From contig CALADR010000166.1 of assembly GCA_937890845.1 (NCBI GenBank), forward strand, positions 1 through 37,161: a stretch of 37,161 bases of DNA, given 5' to 3'. How positions within the stretch are numbered: position 1 is the first letter of the stretch; the number at the start of each line of letters is the position of its first letter. The notes under the pieces were generated by a model, which searched no databases, was not told the DNA's origin, and worked only from the letters and a program-made list of their open reading frames with translations. Shown piece after piece: positions 33,396 through 37,161 of the stretch. This DNA comes from an uncultured Bacteroidales bacterium (GTDB lineage: Bacteria; Bacteroidota; Bacteroidia; Bacteroidales; UBA932). The position numbers and the translations under genes were made by a program.

Positions 33396-34190
33396 TCACA
33401 CAGCCACAGGGGCTTTAATGGCAGGCCACGGATCATAACCTTCCAGCATAAAGTCTTCATACTTGAAGTCAAAAATATTTTTCACTTCAGGATTGATTTT
33501 CATTACCGGAAGTGCTTTCGGCTCTCTGGAAAGCTGAAGTTCCACCTGTTCGAAATGATTCCTGTAAATATGTGTATCTCCGGTAGTATGGACAAATTCT
33601 CCTGGTTGCAGGCCTGTAACCTGAGCTATCATCATAGTCAGAAGCGCATAAGAAGCTATGTTGAACGGTACTCCGAGAAACACATCTGCACTTCTCTGAT
33701 ACAGCTGACAGGAAAGTTTTCCTTCTGCTACATAAAACTGGAACATAGTATGACATGGAGGCAATGCCATTCTGTCAACCTCCGCTACATTCCATGCAGA
33801 GACAAGAAGTCTTCTTGAATCAGGCGTTTTCCGTATCATTTCCAAGACATTTGACAGCTGGTCTATTGTCTTCCCGTCAGGAGTAGGCCAACTTCGCCAC
33901 TGGTGGCCATAAACAGGCCCTAAATCTCCGTTTTCATCAGCCCATTCGTCCCAGATTGAAACACCGTGGTCTTTCAGATACTTTATATTGGTATCTCCGG
34001 ATATAAACCATAAAAGCTCGTATATTATAGATTTCAGATGAACTTTCTTAGTCGTAAGCAGGGGAAAGCCCTTACTTAGGTCAAAACGCATCTGATAACC
34101 GAAAACACTTTGTGTTCCTGTTCCGGTCCTGTCACTTTTCATAACTCCGTTTTCGCGGATATGTCTCAACAAGTCAAGATATTGCTTCAT
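33396..34190 (-). CDS. thyA: Thymidylate synthase
   Basis: 264 residues, the E. coli length. It methylates dUMP to dTMP using methylenetetrahydrofolate, giving dihydrofolate that FolA reduces. Motifs: SDRTGTGTQSVFGYQMRFDL, the catalytic Cys in LPPCHTMFQFYV, YQRSADVFLGVPFNIASYAL, and HIYRNH. The ATG at 34190 overlaps the galM stop by 4 bases (ATGA), so the two are translationally coupled. Confidence 0.97.
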   Translation of the reverse strand: MKQYLDLLRHIRENGVMKSDRTGTGTQSVFGYQMRFDLSKGFPLLTTKKVHLKSIIYELLWFISGDTNIKYLKDHGVSIWDEWADENGDLGPVYGHQWRSWPTPDGKTIDQLSNVLEMIRKTPDSRRLLVSAWNVAEVDRMALPPCHTMFQFYVAEGKLSCQLYQRSADVFLGVPFNIASYALLTMMIAQVTGLQPGEFVHTTGDTHIYRNHFEQVELQLSREPKALPVMKINPEVKNIFDFKYEDFMLEGYDPWPAIKAPVAV

Positions 34191-35251
34191 TCCTCACTCC
34201 CTTGCCTTATACTGAATGCAAAAATTATTGCTTCTTCAAACACTTCTCCAGGACGAAGGACTGTTGAAGGATATTCTCCCTTGTTCGGAGAATCCGGAAA
34301 ATGCTGGCACTCTATAGCTACACCTTCATAATCATTATAGCTTCTGCCGCACTTGCCTTCAGGACAGCCTGAAAGCCAGTTTCCTGTATAAATCTGGACA
34401 CCAGGCTGAGTAGTAAGCACTTCAAGCACCCTTCCGCTTCTTGGAGAATAAAGTTCAGCAGCTGTCTGTATCTGTCCTGGCTCGGCACCGTCAATAACCC
34501 AGCAGTTGTCATATCCCTTCCCGTACTTCAACGCAGGAAAATCTGAATTGATATCCCTGCCAAGAGGCTTCGGAAGAACAAAATCCATTGGGGTTCCAGC
34601 AACAGGTTCACTCTCCCCGAGAGGTATCAGAGTTTCATCTGTAGGAAGATATTCCGCCGCATTCAAGCGCAATACATGATCAAGAATACTACCGCTGCCT
34701 TCTCCGTCTAGATTGAAATACGCATGATTCGTGAGGTTCACTACTGTAGGAGCGTCTGACTCTGCCGTCATAGTAAGACGCAGTTCGTTTTCATCACTCC
34801 AGTCATATCTTGCAACAACCTTCAAATCTCCCGGATATCCCATTTCACCATCTGCAGAATAGTACATGAACTCCACACCGTCCTCATTTTCACGACTTTC
34901 CCAAATCTGATTCTGAAATCCCTCAGGACCGCCATGAAGATGGTTGGGACCATTGTTTACAGGAAGTGTATATTCCTTTCCGTCCAAGCTAAAACGGCCG
35001 TGAGCAATCCTGTTTGCATACCTTCCCGGTATCTTTCCTGCACATGGACCGTCATTAAGGTAACTCAACGGATTCTTATATCCAAGCACAACATCTGCAA
35101 GATTCCCATCCTTATCAGGAACATTGACAGATACAATTCCGGCTCCCAAACTTGAAAGCACAACACTTGCACCTGAAACATTTGTCAATGTATATCGTAG
35201 AATTTCTTTACCTTCCGGGGAAGTCCCCCATACTTCTTTTTTTATATTCAT
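34187..35251 (-). CDS. galM: Aldose 1-epimerase (mutarotase)
   Basis: 354 residues from the ATG at 35251; an in-frame TTG nine bases earlier is an unlikely start. It interconverts alpha and beta anomers of galactose and other aldoses. Conserved parts are GRYANRIAHGRFSLDGKEY, NNGPNHLHGGPEGFQNQIWE with the catalytic-side His, TNHAYFNLDGEGSG with the second His, and the C-terminal CQHFPDSPN with its acid nearby (ATGNWLSG-type turn). No galactose operon is present. It is placed between a lipoprotein gene and thyA. Confidence 0.94.
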   Translation of the reverse strand: MNIKKEVWGTSPEGKEILRYTLTNVSGASVVLSSLGAGIVSVNVPDKDGNLADVVLGYKNPLSYLNDGPCAGKIPGRYANRIAHGRFSLDGKEYTLPVNNGPNHLHGGPEGFQNQIWESRENEDGVEFMYYSADGEMGYPGDLKVVARYDWSDENELRLTMTAESDAPTVVNLTNHAYFNLDGEGSGSILDHVLRLNAAEYLPTDETLIPLGESEPVAGTPMDFVLPKPLGRDINSDFPALKYGKGYDNCWVIDGAEPGQIQTAAELYSPRSGRVLEVLTTQPGVQIYTGNWLSGCPEGKCGRSYNDYEGVAIECQHFPDSPNKGEYPSTVLRPGEVFEEAIIFAFSIRQGSEE

Positions 35252-35304
35252 ACGTTTCAATTTCTTAGAGGTTATATTTAGTAATCATAAGCAAACTTTT
35301 CCTT

Positions 35305-36261
35305 TCATTCCAAGTTGCCGAGAACCGAGAAGACCTTGTCTTCCGGAGCATCCTTGAGAATGACAGTCTTATACCTGTCCAATAAATAAAGGGAAGGAAT
35401 GGCCCTTACATTATATAACACATCTGTACGGATTACATAATTAGGGTCATATCCGTTATACCAGTTGTCAGGATATTCGTGAAGATAACAGTACCACTCC
35501 TCAAGGTTATCGTCTATATAGATATTGACAACTGCCAGGCGGCCTGAAACTACCAGCGACCTGAGTTTTTCATTCCCCTGAAGTTCAGAAATTATCTGCT
35601 TACAGGCTGCACAACCTGGATTGCTGAAAAACAGCAAGGTATATTCTGATTCTATATCGTATAATGAATACTTTCGTCCTTGGCTGTCCGAAAATGTAAA
35701 GTCCGCAGCAGCAGTCCCTGTCCTGTTCAGACTGCACATTCCGGCTTCATATTCATATATATCCCTTTTATGGGGAGGAAGAAGCGCACAAGACGCCATA
35801 AGCGAAGCAAACTCCCCGTACAAATCCTCATTGCGTACTGGTGAATTGGGATCATAGAGATATTTGCCCATCAATCCCCCAAGCTCCTCCAACACATTTG
35901 AAGATGTATCCGCCGATTCCAGTACAGATATTCTTTCATACATTCTGCGGACTGACTTCAAGGCATCTGAAGTCCTGATTGCGTCAATTGTAGAAATCCA
36001 TACTGCAAAATTCCTTTCCACTTCCTGCTTCGGCACCCCGTTTACAAACGAAGAGTCCGAATGGAATATTTCCGAAGTGTCAGTAAAATTATCCCAAAAA
36101 TAATATGCTGCATATTCAAAAGCCCCGTCTGATGAAGATACGGCAGCAGGTACTTTCAACAAAGGAAACTGACGCGGCTCAAAAGCAGTCTGCCTGCTTC
36201 CGCACCCGGCAGCAAAGGCCAGACAGAAAAACAGGCAGATACTTGAAAATCTGTATTTCAT
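35305..36261 (-). CDS. DUF5106 and thioredoxin-fold lipoprotein
   Basis: 318 residues. A lipobox signal ends AAGC with Cys20. Residues about 40-175 are the helical DUF5106 region (AAYYFWDNFTD, WISTIDAIRTSD, KYLYDPNSPVRNEDLY). The C-terminal part is a thioredoxin-like domain with the active CAAC at 217-220 (FFSNPGCAACKQ) and the cis-Pro in AIPSLYLLD. It probably works in the periplasm as a disulfide reductant or isomerase. It starts 10 bases after the stop of the Na/Pi transporter gene, which suggests one transcript. Confidence 0.85.
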   Translation of the reverse strand: MKYRFSSICLFFCLAFAAGCGSRQTAFEPRQFPLLKVPAAVSSSDGAFEYAAYYFWDNFTDTSEIFHSDSSFVNGVPKQEVERNFAVWISTIDAIRTSDALKSVRRMYERISVLESADTSSNVLEELGGLMGKYLYDPNSPVRNEDLYGEFASLMASCALLPPHKRDIYEYEAGMCSLNRTGTAAADFTFSDSQGRKYSLYDIESEYTLLFFSNPGCAACKQIISELQGNEKLRSLVVSGRLAVVNIYIDDNLEEWYCYLHEYPDNWYNGYDPNYVIRTDVLYNVRAIPSLYLLDRYKTVILKDAPEDKVFSVLGNLE

Positions 36262-36271
36262 TAATTTCTGA

Positions 36272-37161
36272 TTATTTCACAGCAGCTTCCGCTTCTGAAA
36301 TATTAATTATAAAATCACCGACTCTTTCCAATTCAGAAACTACATCCATATAATATACCCCGGTATGATAGTTATAATTGTCATGTTCAACATTTATAAC
36401 ATGCTCCTCCCTGAGCGAGTTTCTGCATTCGTTTATATTGTACTCGGCATCTTTGGCATTTGAAATATCTGTCAGTTCGGTATATGGCCTCTTTAGGTTA
36501 GTTATCATAACCTTATATGCCCCATCCACAAGATCAAGCATAATATTAAGCTTCTTGATCATATCTTCATCGAATTTTTTGCCATGTGCATTCTTTCTCT
36601 TCAGCATACGACCTATGGCTTCTCCTGAATCACCGAGACTTTCCATCTCGCCGATAATCTTATACATAGACTTAATCCTGTTGCCGGACTGCTCGCTTAT
36701 TTCACCCTTTGTAACTTCATTTAGATAAGAGGCAATTTCATATTCAATCCTGTCGGTAATCTCCTCATACTTTATGAGTTTCTGGTTAAGTGTCTCAAAC
36801 TTATCCGGATCCTGCTCATTGATTGCCTGTCTTATATATCCAAAACCCTTATAGCATATCTCTCCGAAATGGACTATCTCCTGCTCGGCCTCATCCAAAG
36901 AAAGTTCGGCTGTATTGAGAGGTCCACCCTGAATGAACTTAAGTCTGAAAACCTCCTCCTCTCCGGCAGGACTCTTTACGAGGACTTTTACCAATTTTTC
37001 GATAAATGGAACAAACCATATAAGTATCAATGTATTACATACATTAAACAAAGTATGCAGCATTGACACGCCATAAAGAACAGATGTCTGCAACGATGCT
37101 ATCTGTACCGGATCGTCAGTAGATCCGGGAGCAAGGTTGGCCTCAGGAGGATTAGGACACC
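36272..37161 (-). CDS. Na/Pi cotransporter family protein (NptA-like), 5' part missing
   Basis: The frame is open to the right edge of the window, so the true start is outside. At least 296 residues are seen. The visible part has the last membrane helix (VSMLHTLFNVCNTLILIWFV region) and a C-terminal PhoU-like helical domain (for example SLGDSGEAIGRMLKRKN and HTGVYYMDVVSELERVGDF). Such proteins move phosphate into the cell with sodium. A codon-by-codon read from 37093 to the edge gives CPNPPEANLAPGSTDDPVQI, in frame. A porin of the phosphate type lies elsewhere in the window, but no link is shown. Confidence 0.88.
   Translation of the reverse strand, partial: CPNPPEANLAPGSTDDPVQIASLQTSVLYGVSMLHTLFNVCNTLILIWFVPFIEKLVKVLVKSPAGEEEVFRLKFIQGGPLNTAELSLDEAEQEIVHFGEICYKGFGYIRQAINEQDPDKFETLNQKLIKYEEITDRIEYEIASYLNEVTKGEISEQSGNRIKSMYKIIGEMESLGDSGEAIGRMLKRKNAHGKKFDEDMIKKLNIMLDLVDGAYKVMITNLKRPYTELTDISNAKDAEYNINECRNSLREEHVINVEHDNYNYHTGVYYMDVVSELERVGDFIINISEAEAAVK

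Noticed and set aside
1..37161. CRISPR arrays, tRNA or rRNA genes, integrases, transposases or toxin-antitoxin pairs
   Set aside because: Reading through the gaps and gene products shows no regularly spaced repeats, no cloverleaf or rRNA sequence, and no protein of those families. The XRE and small AraC-like pair was considered as toxin-antitoxin, but neither has a toxin-like feature.

Overview
The window is a stretch of chromosome from a member of the Bacteroidota, almost certainly order Bacteroidales. The evidence is the gene content: an S46 dipeptidyl-peptidase, DUF4492 upstream of cydA, a DUF5106/thioredoxin lipoprotein, a PepSY-like periplasmic protein, an EF-G paralog, and an ECF sigma factor coupled to a beta-barrel protein. 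Start codons mostly lack Shine-Dalgarno sequences, and many upstream regions carry the Bacteroidota -7 element TAnnTTTG. The metabolism is that of a gut-type anaerobe coping with traces of oxygen: an anaerobic ribonucleotide reductase (nrdDG) sits beside cytochrome bd oxidase and a thiol peroxidase. I see no phage, plasmid, insertion sequence, CRISPR array, rRNA or tRNA. The species cannot be named from the sequence alone.

Layout. 1-103: tail of an unidentified plus-strand gene and its terminator. 324-2092 (minus): two secreted phosphodiesterases. 2209-5641 (minus): tpx, DUF4492, cydA, cydB as one probable operon. 5828-6835 (plus): a ThiL-like protein that has lost its metal-binding motifs, with a shared terminator to mdh (6901-7896, minus). 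8444-9079 (plus): a phosphopantetheinyl transferase behind a structured leader. 9400-12122 (plus): nrdD and nrdG. 12085-16479 (minus): a TPR protein, an EnvC-like LytM protein and an SDR protein with a C-terminal zinc-finger-like module. 16696-18520 (plus): ECF sigma factor and a membrane-anchored beta-barrel partner. 18541-20022 (minus): an MlaE/MlaF-type lipid ABC transporter. 20137-24037 (plus): comM-like ATPase, folA, an OprP-type porin and a broken lipoprotein gene. 24099-27197 (minus): nitroreductase, an EF-G paralog with altered GTPase motifs, and a very small AraC-like protein. 27402-32429 (plus): XRE regulator, rnhB, dpp7-type peptidase, mrp and a PepSY-like protein. 32460-37161 (minus): AlkD-like protein, thyA, galM, DUF5106/thioredoxin lipoprotein and the 3' part of a Na/Pi cotransporter.

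Most genes are housekeeping. The most interesting points are proteins whose sequence contradicts their family name: an EF-G paralog lacking the catalytic histidine, a ThiL lacking its acidic motifs, and a LytM protein lacking zinc ligands. To these add the SDR/zinc-finger fusion, the sigma/anti-sigma-barrel pair, a frameshifted lipoprotein gene, and several structured intergenic regions (8166-8443, 9234-9399, 21718-21762, 27240-27420). I found no convincing new multi-gene defence or mobile system.
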